Of a stretch of 34,667 nt of DNA, positions 8,533-16,860 are shown piece by piece. The stretch is taken from positions 1-34,667 of the forward strand of contig JAFLJX010000237.1 of the NCBI GenBank assembly GCA_022712785.1. Direction: 5' to 3'. The notes under the pieces were generated by a model. The model was not told the DNA's origin and made no database searches. It saw nothing but the letters and a program-made list of their open reading frames with translations. Position 1 is the first letter of the stretch; each line of letters begins with the position of its first letter. A program made the translations under genes and the position numbers. The DNA is from Mycoplasmatota bacterium. GTDB lineage: Bacteria > Bacillota_I > Bacilli_A > Izemoplasmatales > Izemoplasmataceae.

Positions 8533-11500
8533 TTATTTAAGTAAGTCTCTAATTTTTCTCATTTCTTTATTAGGATCAGTGTACCAATTGGAAGCAAACA
8601 CTCTATATATTATCCAATTTCTCGCGTTTAAATATTTTTCTTGATGTAGTAGATCTCTTCTTGAATTTGATACTTTAGATTCGTTTACATCACATATTAT
8701 ACCTAGTTTAAATGATGAAGTTTCTTCATCATAAATACCAATATTTATACTATCTGATCCTATACCAAGAGAGGTTTTAACATTATAGTTATTCTTAACA
8801 AGTCTTTTTTGAATGTCTAGTACTAAATCAGATAACACTTCTTGATCGACTAGTTCTTCACTTGAATGAAGTCTTGATAGAACTTCTTTTGCCATTTCTG
8901 GTTTATTGTTAGAAATAAAGTAACAATATCTCATATAGTCTTTTAATAGTTTTGGACCAGTACTTTTTAAGTCTTCAACTTTTAATTCTTCAGGATATAA
9001 AGAAGATACAAAGTATATCTTTTGTTTAGCTCTACTGATAGCTACATTTAGTCTGTTTTGTCCGCCATCGTTGTTAAGCCACCCAAATCTTCTTCTGACA
9101 AAACCTTCAGGATCTCTTGCATATCCCATTGAAAAGATAATAATGTCTCTTTCGTCACCCTGAACATTTTCAATATTCTTTACGAATAAACTAGTATCTT
9201 CAGAGTCATCTGTTCTAAACAATTCTTTTTCAAATTGCTTTTGATATACGCTTCTTTTAAATAGTTCTTCATCTATATAATTTTCAATCAAGTCTCTTTG
9301 AGTACTATTAAAGGTTATTACGCCTATTGTCTCATTATTTTCTCTTTCTCTAAATACTTTTTTAAGTAATTTAATAACTGCTTTAGCTTCTTCAATATTT
9401 CTTCTATTATCGAATATTCCATCTTTAACATGGATGTATTCAATAGGTGGTTTTTTACTATTATATTGATTAGGTGAAACTATTAATCTACCTTCATAAA
9501 ATGCATGATTTGAAAATGCGATTAATTCTTCATATTTAGATCTGTAGTGATAATTAAGAATAGTTTCATCAAATCTATAACGTGCTAAATCTAGTAAACT
9601 CCTAGCATCCATAGAAATGTCTTTTAATATTGCGTCTTCATAAAACTCATCATCATCTTCTAGTCTACCTATACCTAGATTTGAGGGACGTAATTGTTTT
9701 GTGTCACCTGCGATAACTACTTTTTTGGCTCGATAAATTGCGGGGATTCCTTTTTCTACGTACATTTGAGATGCTTCATCAAAAATCACTAAATCGAACA
9801 TACCATAAACTAAAGGTATAATTGCACTAACAACTTCTGGAGTCATCATCCATACTTTTATGTTGTTCATTAGTTCAAGTTGGAAGATATCTATAAATGC
9901 TTTAACGCTTATTTTTCGTCCGCTTTCTAGAATCCTTTTTATATCCATAATTCTTTTTGAATTTGAGAAGTTTAATGCATTTTTATATAATTCCATTTCG
10001 AATGATTCATTTGTAACATTTCTTTTCTCTTCTATTAGTTTATTTAGTTCATTTATTTTTTCTTGATACTTATCGAATATATATAAATGCTTTTGATTCT
10101 TAGCTTTTATATCTTCTAAATACCCAGTGAAAAAGGCATCAAATAGATAGTGACGATGTTTTGATATATCTTTTATATTTTTCAACATTTGGTGGTTTTG
10201 AAGCATGTCTAAAAACTGAATTTCTATTTTAGTAAGTTTCTCATACTTTGCTTTTTGTTTATTCAAATTTTTAATGTTTTTAACTACGAAGTTATGAAGA
10301 GTGCCATCATTTAGCAATAACTTCATATACTTAATATCTATGGATTTCTTCTTAGTAAAGAATAAAATTCTTTTTGTGTTTTTTTCCAAAAATACTTTTT
10401 TGAGTTTTCTTTTTTTAAAGAACCCTGCTTTATTTCTTTTTAACAGGTATAGTTCATAGTCTTTAGTGAATTCTTCAAACTCTATTTTGTTACTTCTACT
10501 AATTTTAGTTTCCAGTTTAGATATTAGAGGATATTCTTCTTTAATAGTTTTGAAGTTAAGATATTCATTTAAATGATTATATTTATCAAATGTTTTTTCA
10601 ATAGCGTTTAAATTCTTAAATACCGGTTTCCCAAACACTGATACAAACATGTGGTGTACTCTTTTAGGACTCAACTCATTAATTACATCTTTATCTTTTA
10701 CATATCTACTGTATAGTTTATGAATTGGAACATCTTGTATTGCTTGGTTATATAATAAGTCTAATGATACATCCATGTCGTGAAGAATATCTTTAATTTC
10801 TTCTTCTAATTTATAGATATCATTATTTAGTGTTCTTTGCGGAGGTAAGGGATTAATGAACTCTTTAAGTTTATGATAGAAATCTTGTTTATTTTCAGCG
10901 TCATCAATGAACATAGCATACTTAGATGTGTTTTTAAGCCTTGAATAGATAACATCTAAAGCAACTTTCTTCTCAGAAACCACTAATACGTTACCCCCCT
11001 TTAAAACGCTAGAAGCTATTAGACTAGTTATTGTCTGGCTTTTACCTGTCCCTGGTGGACCCCAAATTACAAGCTTTTGATTCTGATTTATTAAATCAAT
11101 AACTTTTTCTTGGGAATAGTTTAGTTCATTTATATAAGATAGTTTAGTTTCATCAACTTTACTTGTTGAATCGTTATATACTATGTCTTTTTCTTTAGAA
11201 TAAAGATCAGATTCATCAATTAGACCTTCTAATAGTTCATTATATTTACTTGAGTCTAAAATTAAACTCATATCCTTTTGAATCATTGAAGAATACAATT
11301 TGTATCTACCAACAGTAATATATTCTTTTATGTCAAATATTCCTTTTCTTCTTTTCATAAATACATCTTTTAAATCCTTCTTATATGGCTCGAAGGACAA
11401 ATCAACAGGAGTATCAATTATGTTTATACCATTCATTTGATAGAAAGGTATTACAACATCTTTTAATACTTTCTTGTTGAAAGAACCAAGGTATGGTGTA

Positions 11501-12249
11501 TTTGAGTCTATTTCATTTTTTTCCATTTTTGATGTGGCAAGTAATAAGTCTCTATTGTATATAATGTCTTTTGCTTTATCTTTAACAATACTAAAATCCT
11601 GTTTTTTCCTTACTAATCTTACGGGAAAATACAGTAGTGGTGCTTTAATTGAGAAGTTGTCCTTTTTGAAAACACCTTCTATATATGGGTAAGCTATATA
11701 AAAATCGTATGACCCAGTTTCTTTTTCATCTTTATTTGTTTCTCTAAAAAGAGTTGTAATGTGTCTTTCAAGTAACTCTCCTTTTGAAGTGTCTTCAAAT
11801 TTCAAATCAAGTTTTTTTACTTTGGTGTTAGTTAAGAATGATACAATATCAATATCTAAATTAAGAACCGCTAAATCAAAACTAACTCTTTTAGTAGTTT
11901 TACCCATATATAGATTAGGGTTTCTTCTTGAGATGTTAGTTAGTCTATCTTTATAGTGATCTAAAACTTTATAGGCATTTTTAGATACCTTAACTTCTTT
12001 TACAGAAGCATTTTGATGTTTGAATATAATTTTTAAGAATCTAGATGCATATTCATCCATGAATAGTTTTCCAATTCCAGAAATCGCTAAAAAATCACTT
12101 GTTTTAAGTGGTTTTTTTGTAGAAATCTCTTTAAGAACATTATCAGAACATATAAGTCGTGTTTTCCCTGTTCTTTCAAATACCTCTTGTCTTATTAAGT
12201 CTCTTAGTCCATCTAATTCGATAAGTAGTTTATTTTTTATAAGTGCCAT
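8533..12249 (-). CDS. HRDC-DUF4011 superfamily 1 helicase with degenerate REase-like tail
   Basis: A 1238-residue protein. An HRDC-like domain lies at about 1-75 (DFLAISGIGKLFMDEY). A DUF4011-like segment follows at about 95-300 (RLTNISRRNP). The SF1 helicase core has Walker A GPPGTGKS at 397-404, a long insertion rich in Lys and Glu (about 470-790), Walker B DLVIFDEASQ at 819-828, AGDTKQLRPS at 848-856, NVQGDERDII at 1028-1037 and GGQNRLNVAISRAK at 1062-1075. The tail (about 1145-1238) resembles the MTES_1575-type restriction endonuclease fold, but the expected metal-binding Asp and Glu are Asn1169 and Ile1185. Such helicases are common in defence islands and also occur as household genes; function here is unproven. 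GGAG precedes the ATG. Confidence 0.85.
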   Translation of the reverse strand: MALIKNKLLIELDGLRDLIRQEVFERTGKTRLICSDNVLKEISTKKPLKTSDFLAISGIGKLFMDEYASRFLKIIFKHQNASVKEVKVSKNAYKVLDHYKDRLTNISRRNPNLYMGKTTKRVSFDLAVLNLDIDIVSFLTNTKVKKLDLKFEDTSKGELLERHITTLFRETNKDEKETGSYDFYIAYPYIEGVFKKDNFSIKAPLLYFPVRLVRKKQDFSIVKDKAKDIIYNRDLLLATSKMEKNEIDSNTPYLGSFNKKVLKDVVIPFYQMNGINIIDTPVDLSFEPYKKDLKDVFMKRRKGIFDIKEYITVGRYKLYSSMIQKDMSLILDSSKYNELLEGLIDESDLYSKEKDIVYNDSTSKVDETKLSYINELNYSQEKVIDLINQNQKLVIWGPPGTGKSQTITSLIASSVLKGGNVLVVSEKKVALDVIYSRLKNTSKYAMFIDDAENKQDFYHKLKEFINPLPPQRTLNNDIYKLEEEIKDILHDMDVSLDLLYNQAIQDVPIHKLYSRYVKDKDVINELSPKRVHHMFVSVFGKPVFKNLNAIEKTFDKYNHLNEYLNFKTIKEEYPLISKLETKISRSNKIEFEEFTKDYELYLLKRNKAGFFKKRKLKKVFLEKNTKRILFFTKKKSIDIKYMKLLLNDGTLHNFVVKNIKNLNKQKAKYEKLTKIEIQFLDMLQNHQMLKNIKDISKHRHYLFDAFFTGYLEDIKAKNQKHLYIFDKYQEKINELNKLIEEKRNVTNESFEMELYKNALNFSNSKRIMDIKRILESGRKISVKAFIDIFQLELMNNIKVWMMTPEVVSAIIPLVYGMFDLVIFDEASQMYVEKGIPAIYRAKKVVIAGDTKQLRPSNLGIGRLEDDDEFYEDAILKDISMDARSLLDLARYRFDETILNYHYRSKYEELIAFSNHAFYEGRLIVSPNQYNSKKPPIEYIHVKDGIFDNRRNIEEAKAVIKLLKKVFRERENNETIGVITFNSTQRDLIENYIDEELFKRSVYQKQFEKELFRTDDSEDTSLFVKNIENVQGDERDIIIFSMGYARDPEGFVRRRFGWLNNDGGQNRLNVAISRAKQKIYFVSSLYPEELKVEDLKSTGPKLLKDYMRYCYFISNNKPEMAKEVLSRLHSSEELVDQEVLSDLVLDIQKRLVKNNYNVKTSLGIGSDSINIGIYDEETSSFKLGIICDVNESKVSNSRRDLLHQEKYLNARNWIIYRVFASNWYTDPNKEMRKIRDLLK

Positions 12250-12343
12250 ATTTCCACTCCTAGTAAATTATTATAATATATATTCTAGTTTAGCATTTTT
12301 ACATAGAAAAATAAAGAAAACAAAAAACAGTTATTTCAATATT

Positions 12344-12373
12344 AAAGGGACTACCAAAGTTGGTAATCCCTTT
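12344..12373 (-). terminator. Hairpin terminator after tnaA
   Basis: AAAGGGACTACCA and TGGTAATCCCTTT form a 13-base stem with one mismatch and a 4-base loop, directly downstream of the tnaA stop. The run of T after it is weak on the minus strand (TTTAATATT). It separates tnaA from the helicase gene. Confidence 0.65.
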
Positions 12374-12380
12374 GTTATAA

Positions 12381-13769
12381 TTATTTTTTTATAGGTTTAA
12401 GTCTTGCGGTAAAGTGTCTTAACACTGGTGGTTCATAATCAAACTCCAGTCCTACTAAAATTTCTCTATTTTTATAAACTTCTATAACTGCTTCAGCAAC
12501 TACCTCTAAATGTGCATATGTGTAGGTACGTCTTGGAATTGTAAGTCTCATTAATTCTAATGGACTTTCTAGGTTTTCATGAGTATCTGGGTCTCTTCCG
12601 AGTAAGAACGAACCTATTTCAACAGGTCTAACTCCTGCTTCTAAATATAATGCGTTTGAAACCGACTGTGCTGGAAACTCAAAATAAGGTATATGAGGAG
12701 CAAACTTTTTACAGTCAACAAATACTGCATGTCCTCCAACAGGATATTGAATAGGGACTCCTGCATCTCTTAATTTATCTCCTAAGAATCTTACTTGATC
12801 CATTCTATGTTCTAGATAATCTAACTCTAAAGCTTCGTTTAATCCTACAGATAATGCTTCCATATCTCTACCAGTTAGACCTCCATATGTTGGGAATCCT
12901 TCCATAGGAACTATGTATGTACGACATTTATTATATAAATCAGTATCTTCCTTAATACAAATTAATCCACCAATATTACTAATACCATCTTTTTTAGCAC
13001 TCATTAAAAAGATATCAGCTAATTGGAATACTTCTAATGCTATTTCTCTTATAGATTTATTTTTATATTCTTCTTCTCTTTGTTTAACAAAATATGCATT
13101 TTCTGCGTATCTTGCGCCATCAATTAGTAAAGTAATATCATATTTGTTTGCTATTTTTTTAACTTCTTTCATATTTTCCATACTAACAGGTTGTCCACCA
13201 GCACTATTATTTGTGATAGTCATGATAATTCCTGCGATGTTTTCTTTACCTTTTCCTTCTATAATATTTACTAATCCTTTTAAATCAAAATTTCCTTTAA
13301 AAGGATGATAGTTCTCAGTATCAAAACATTCATCAATTACACAATCAAGTGCACGAGCTCCAGCTAATTCAACATGAGCTCTTGTTGTATCAAAATGCAT
13401 ATTAGAAATAAAATATAATCCTTCTCTATCTACAAGTTGTGGTAAAACAACTTGTTCAGCTCCACGACCTTGATGTGCAGGAATAATATATTTATAGTTT
13501 GTAATTTCTTTAGCTACTTTTTCTAACTTATAAAAACTACGAGATCCAGCATAAGCTTCGTCTCCCATCATCAATGCAGCCCATTGGAAATGGCTCATTG
13601 CTCCAGTTCCCGAATCTGTTAGTAAATCAATATATACATCTTCACTTCTTAAACTAAAAGGATTGTATCCAGCATCTTTTAGAAATCCAATTCTTTCTTC
13701 TTTTGTAGTAACTTTGATTGGCTCTACCATCTTTATTCTATAAGGTGGAGCCACATACTTTTTGTTCAT
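12381..13769 (-). CDS. tnaA: Tryptophanase
   Basis: A PLP enzyme of the beta-eliminating lyase family, 462 residues, splitting tryptophan into indole, pyruvate and ammonium in the cytoplasm. The family motifs are intact: LLTDSGTGAMS, PAHQGRGAEQ, ITNNSAGGQPVS, DGARYAENAYF, and the PLP lysine Lys260 in MSAKKD. Tryptophanase is preferred over tyrosine phenol-lyase because VEIGSFLLGRDP has Ile385 where the phenol-lyase has the phenol-binding Arg, and because the end reads VLRHFTARLK. The frame is open upstream to 13832, but GGAGG at 13780-13776 and the promoter at 13834-13862 fix the start at 13769. The gene is monocistronic, with a cre site in its promoter. No tryptophan permease is adjacent. 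Confidence 0.95.
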   Translation of the reverse strand: MNKKYVAPPYRIKMVEPIKVTTKEERIGFLKDAGYNPFSLRSEDVYIDLLTDSGTGAMSHFQWAALMMGDEAYAGSRSFYKLEKVAKEITNYKYIIPAHQGRGAEQVVLPQLVDREGLYFISNMHFDTTRAHVELAGARALDCVIDECFDTENYHPFKGNFDLKGLVNIIEGKGKENIAGIIMTITNNSAGGQPVSMENMKEVKKIANKYDITLLIDGARYAENAYFVKQREEEYKNKSIREIALEVFQLADIFLMSAKKDGISNIGGLICIKEDTDLYNKCRTYIVPMEGFPTYGGLTGRDMEALSVGLNEALELDYLEHRMDQVRFLGDKLRDAGVPIQYPVGGHAVFVDCKKFAPHIPYFEFPAQSVSNALYLEAGVRPVEIGSFLLGRDPDTHENLESPLELMRLTIPRRTYTYAHLEVVAEAVIEVYKNREILVGLEFDYEPPVLRHFTARLKPIKK

Positions 13770-13833
13770 ATTATTCCTCCAAAGTGTAAAGTATTTTTCA
13801 TTATGTTTATATCTAAAATATAAGACCAACATT

Positions 13834-13862
13834 ATTATACAATTTTAAAGCGCTTACATCAA
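13834..13862 (-). promoter_or_regulatory. tnaA promoter with cre site in the spacer
   Basis: On the minus strand TTGATG (13862-13857) and TATAAT (13839-13834) are 17 bases apart. The spacer carries the core of TGTAAGCGCTTTAA (13858-13845), a good match to the CcpA catabolite responsive element. The predicted transcription start, near 13827, leaves a leader of about 58 bases before the tnaA ATG. Confidence 0.75.
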
Positions 13863-13876
13863 CCTAATTGTATAAT

Positions 13877-13903
13877 AAAACCTGAGAATTTATCTCAGGT
13901 TTT
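13877..13903 (-). terminator. Terminator after rsmH
   Basis: A perfect 11-base stem (AAAACCTGAGA and TCTCAGGTTTT) with a 5-base loop lies just after the rsmH stop and is followed on the minus strand by ATTATA. The U-rich stem end makes it a good intrinsic terminator. It lies just upstream of the tnaA promoter. Confidence 0.88.
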
Positions 13904-13905
13904 AT

Positions 13906-14955
13906 TTAAGCTTTTATTGCCCATCTCATTTTAGTTGAACGAGCACGTCTATTAATATTGCACTCTTCAAGAGTTGGTCTGATTATCTCAGAAGATATTT
14001 CTTTATAGATACCTTCTCTTAGTAATCTTTTAAATGATTTCTTAACAAGTCTATCTTCCCCCGAATGGAAAGAAAGTACTACAACTCTACCCTCTTTAGC
14101 TAAAACGTCAGGTAACTTTTCTAAGAAGTTATATATCGATTCGAATTCTCTATTCACATCTATTCTAAGAGCTTGAAAAGATCTTTGACATGATTTTTTT
14201 ATTTCATTATCTCTAGTACTTGGGTGAATAAACTGAAGTGCGCCTTTAATTATATTTTGCAGTTTTGTAGTTGTGTCAATATGAATACCTTTTCTGATTT
14301 CTTTTACTATAGCTTTAGATATAACTCCTGCATGAGGTTCATCAGCATTCTCAGTAAGCATACCTTCTATTGCCTCTTGAGAAAGCCTTCTTAGCCTAGT
14401 TGATGCGGGTATACCAATTCCAGGATTCATTCTTAAATCCAAAGGCCCATTTTTTTTATATGAAAATCCTCTTTCAGGATTATCTATTTGCATTGAAGAC
14501 ACTCCTAAATCCGCTAAAACAAAGTTTAGTAGTCCTGATTCTGGCACTACTTCATCTATGTTTGAAAAGTTTAGATGTTTAGTAGTTAATATATTTGAGT
14601 CATAGCCTAGATTTTCTAAGCGCTCTTTGGTTTTTGGTAATTCAATTGAATCTATATCCAATGAATACAAATGCCCTTTAGAATCAAGTTTTTTAAGCAT
14701 TTCTAATGTGTGTCCTCCATAACCTAAAGTTGCGTCTAATCCAACTTGGCCTGGTTTAATTTGTAGAAAATCTAGGATCTCATTTACCATTATAGGAATA
14801 TGCATCCCTGCGGGTGTACTTCCTTTTTGAATAACCCTGTCAATTGTTTTTGAGTATTTTTCAGGATTTAATTCTTTATATTTTTCTTTATAAGATTTAG
14901 GATATTTACCACTATATCTAACTCTTCTTTTATGTGGTTTTTCTTGTTCAGCCAT
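13906..14955 (-). CDS. rsmH: 16S rRNA (cytosine1402-N4)-methyltransferase, RsmH/MraW family
   Basis: The 349-residue protein has the SAM-binding motif LDATLGYGGHT at 73-83, ADLGVSSMQIDNPERGF, PLDLRMNP, SCQRSFQALRIDVN, VVLSFHSGEDR and the terminal RRARSTKMRWAI. These define the RsmH family, which N4-methylates C1402 in the decoding site of 16S rRNA. It differs from the usual enzyme (about 310 residues) by a basic N-terminal extension of about 50 residues and by LGYGGH in place of LGGGGH. It is not in a division/cell-wall (dcw) cluster: tnaA and a hydrolase operon flank it. It may be the long-form paralogue found in some Bacillota rather than the standard copy; that cannot be settled from this window. 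Confidence 0.88.
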   Translation of the reverse strand: MAEQEKPHKRRVRYSGKYPKSYKEKYKELNPEKYSKTIDRVIQKGSTPAGMHIPIMVNEILDFLQIKPGQVGLDATLGYGGHTLEMLKKLDSKGHLYSLDIDSIELPKTKERLENLGYDSNILTTKHLNFSNIDEVVPESGLLNFVLADLGVSSMQIDNPERGFSYKKNGPLDLRMNPGIGIPASTRLRRLSQEAIEGMLTENADEPHAGVISKAIVKEIRKGIHIDTTTKLQNIIKGALQFIHPSTRDNEIKKSCQRSFQALRIDVNREFESIYNFLEKLPDVLAKEGRVVVLSFHSGEDRLVKKSFKRLLREGIYKEISSEIIRPTLEECNINRRARSTKMRWAIKA

Positions 14956-15012
14956 AATAATCTCCGCCTTTTGATATTCTAATATGTTATAATCTTAGTT
15001 TAACTCATACTG

Positions 15013-15042
15013 AGTATAAACTTATTATATAATATAATGCAA
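15013..15042 (-). promoter_or_regulatory. Candidate rsmH promoter
   Basis: On the minus strand TTGCAT (15042-15037) and TATACT (15018-15013) lie 18 bases apart, about 60 bases before the rsmH start. An ACTCA-TAC-TGAGT inverted repeat (15003-15015) overlaps the -10. This is a moderate match in AT-rich DNA. Confidence 0.4.
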
Positions 15043-15072
15043 ATAATTTCTCGTAAATATACGTTTAAACTC

Positions 15073-15109
15073 ATCAAAGCCCACTAATATTAAATTAGCG
15101 GGCTTTGAT
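15073..15109 (-). terminator. Hairpin at the end of the eleven-gene operon
   Basis: Two 16-base arms with one mismatch (ATCAAAGCCC core) and a 5-base loop lie 28 bases after the stop of the last hydrolase gene. There is no clear run of T, so termination strength is uncertain. The stem is GC-rich for this genome. Confidence 0.6.
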
Positions 15110-15136
15110 ATATAAGGAGAATTCTGAAAAAACAAA

Positions 15137-16018
15137 TTAGTTAGTAAATTCCATAATGTAATTAGCAAGTGTATCAGGTAAATCAACTAATGGTGAGTGT
15201 CCAGAGTTTTTCAATACAATTTTTTTAGAATTAGTTATAGCTTCAATTGTTTCATCAACCATGTATTCTAAAACTACAGCATCGCTATCACCCCATAAAG
15301 ATAATACCGGACAAGTTACATCCTTAATTGTACCATCTCCTAAAGAGACACCATTTGAGAAATTAGACATATTGAATGTTGTTAATGCCCAATCTACATC
15401 AATTATATTTCGTTGTTTCATTGTTTCTGATAAATACAATTTGTTATCTTCTTCACTTGGTTTATTAACTGTGTATATAGCTTGATCCCAAATTGAATTC
15501 ATTATTTCTACACTATTAGTTTTGAAAATATTGTCCATAGGTTTTACTTGAACTGCATCTTCTGCTAATTCTTCAATACTGCTATAGAATTCACCGAGTT
15601 TTGGAGACCCATCATCATTCTTTTTATAGATTGGATATCCTCGGTATGAACAAGATTCAATCAAAATTAGCTTTTTTACTTGATCTTGTCTTTTTGATGC
15701 TATTTTCATACTTATAGCTCCGCCTGTACTCCAACCAGCTATATTGTATTTTTTAATGTTTAAAACATCTAGTAATTCACAGATATCATCTGAGAAATCT
15801 TCTAAACCTTTAATAGGGTTAATATATGATGAATCACCAAACCCTCTTAAGTCAGGTGCAATAACTCTATATTTGCGTCTAAGTCTTTCAATTAGCGGTT
15901 TAAAATGTAACCCACTACTCATGTTTCCATGAATTAAAACTAAAACTTCTTCTCTTGTACCTTTATCAATATAATGAATAGTTTCTCCATTACTTAATTT
16001 TAAATGTTTCTTATCCAT
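15137..16018 (-). CDS. Alpha/beta hydrolase, last gene of the operon
   Basis: A 293-residue alpha/beta hydrolase without a signal peptide, so probably cytoplasmic. The oxyanion-hole motif LIHGNMSSG is near residue 28, the nucleophile elbow is GWSTGG (Ser near 96), the acid is probably Asp in LWGDSD, and the catalytic His is in NSGHSP. The sequence after the elbow is a lid region rich in charged residues. Members hydrolyse esters, lactones, thioesters or C-C bonds, so the reaction is open. It follows the second hydrolase gene by 11 bases and ends the thiolase/Liv/CoA-transferase operon, where hydrolysis of an imported ester or of a CoA intermediate is plausible. Confidence 0.88.
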   Translation of the reverse strand: MDKKHLKLSNGETIHYIDKGTREEVLVLIHGNMSSGLHFKPLIERLRRKYRVIAPDLRGFGDSSYINPIKGLEDFSDDICELLDVLNIKKYNIAGWSTGGAISMKIASKRQDQVKKLILIESCSYRGYPIYKKNDDGSPKLGEFYSSIEELAEDAVQVKPMDNIFKTNSVEIMNSIWDQAIYTVNKPSEEDNKLYLSETMKQRNIIDVDWALTTFNMSNFSNGVSLGDGTIKDVTCPVLSLWGDSDAVVLEYMVDETIEAITNSKKIVLKNSGHSPLVDLPDTLANYIMEFTN

Positions 16019-16029
16019 ATGTATTCCTC

Positions 16030-16860
16030 CTAAATAATTTTCGGTATATTTGTACTATTAATAAAACCAAGTATTATAGTTGTAAATAACTCAGGATCTT
16101 CGTACATAGATGCATGCCCTGCGTTAGGTAAATGTATTAATTTAGATCCTTTAATATTCTCATTCAAATACTTTTGTTCAAATGGTGGTGTTAAGAAATC
16201 ATATTCGCTACTTATAATAAGTGTATTTGCAGTAATAATATGTAATGAATTTGTAGTGTCATGTGTCTCAGCACTTTTTGTTAATCTAACCATTGAATCT
16301 AAGAATAATGGGTTACTAAATAATGGCACTAATATTTTTTTTCTTTCTTCCATCCATTCAATATTTTCTGTATAAAACTTTGGAGAATAAATGTAAGGAA
16401 TAGATATATTGTAGTACGCAAGTCCATTTCTAGATTCAGATACTTGATTCCATCCGTCTCCAATAGCTTTAAGCCAAGGACTAGTTTTAGCTACGCCATT
16501 AGCTAAAATTATTTTTTTAACTGTGGTTGGGTATTTAATACTGTATTTTAGTGCAATACTTGCTCCATAACTTATCCCTACCAAATTTACTTTTTCAAGT
16601 TTTAACTCGTTAATTAAACTGTTTAAAACTTCAACTTGTAGATCTAGTGTGTAGTTAGTATCAGATTTACTTGATTCACCTTGATCAACCATATCAAATC
16701 TAATCAAAGTATTGTTTTCACTAAGAGATTCTTTGAATATTTCCCAACTAAGAGTAGACATCATAATACCGTTTACTAAAATTATTATTTCTTTATCACT
16801 TTTTAAATCACCATCTACAACATATTTTATGTTAAAGTCATTGTGTTTTAAAAAACTCAT
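16030..16860 (-). CDS. Alpha/beta hydrolase
   Basis: A 276-residue alpha/beta hydrolase. The oxyanion segment reads LVNGIMMST instead of the commoner HG form, the elbow is GISYGAS (Ser near residue 98), the acid is Asp in SSEYDFLTPP and the base is His in NAGHASM. Its start overlaps the CoA-transferase stop by 4 bases, giving translational coupling. It is only distantly similar to the next hydrolase, so the pair does not look like a recent duplication. Family members include enol-lactonases and small-ester hydrolases. Substrate unknown; the operon suggests an ester, lactone or thioester of a short acid. Confidence 0.87.
   Translation of the reverse strand: MSFLKHNDFNIKYVVDGDLKSDKEIIILVNGIMMSTLSWEIFKESLSENNTLIRFDMVDQGESSKSDTNYTLDLQVEVLNSLINELKLEKVNLVGISYGASIALKYSIKYPTTVKKIILANGVAKTSPWLKAIGDGWNQVSESRNGLAYYNISIPYIYSPKFYTENIEWMEERKKILVPLFSNPLFLDSMVRLTKSAETHDTTNSLHIITANTLIISSEYDFLTPPFEQKYLNENIKGSKLIHLPNAGHASMYEDPELFTTIILGFINSTNIPKII

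Noticed and set aside
12020-12394. Plus-strand open frame of 124 codons
   Set aside because: It is antisense to the helicase start and runs through the tnaA terminator; no family resemblance.
12913-13308. Plus-strand open frame of 131 codons
   Set aside because: It lies wholly antisense to tnaA, whose motifs are unambiguous.
12381-13769. Tyrosine phenol-lyase instead of tryptophanase
   Set aside because: The phenol-binding Arg is Ile385 and neighbouring segments follow tryptophanase.
13770-13832. In-frame upstream codons with a single Trp, reminiscent of a TnaC leader peptide
   Set aside because: The frame has no stop before tnaA, the TGG is part of the GGAGG ribosome binding site, and the upstream ATG lies before the predicted transcription start.
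15137-16860. Tandem duplication of one hydrolase gene
   Set aside because: The two proteins share only the general fold motifs; oxyanion, lid and acid segments differ.
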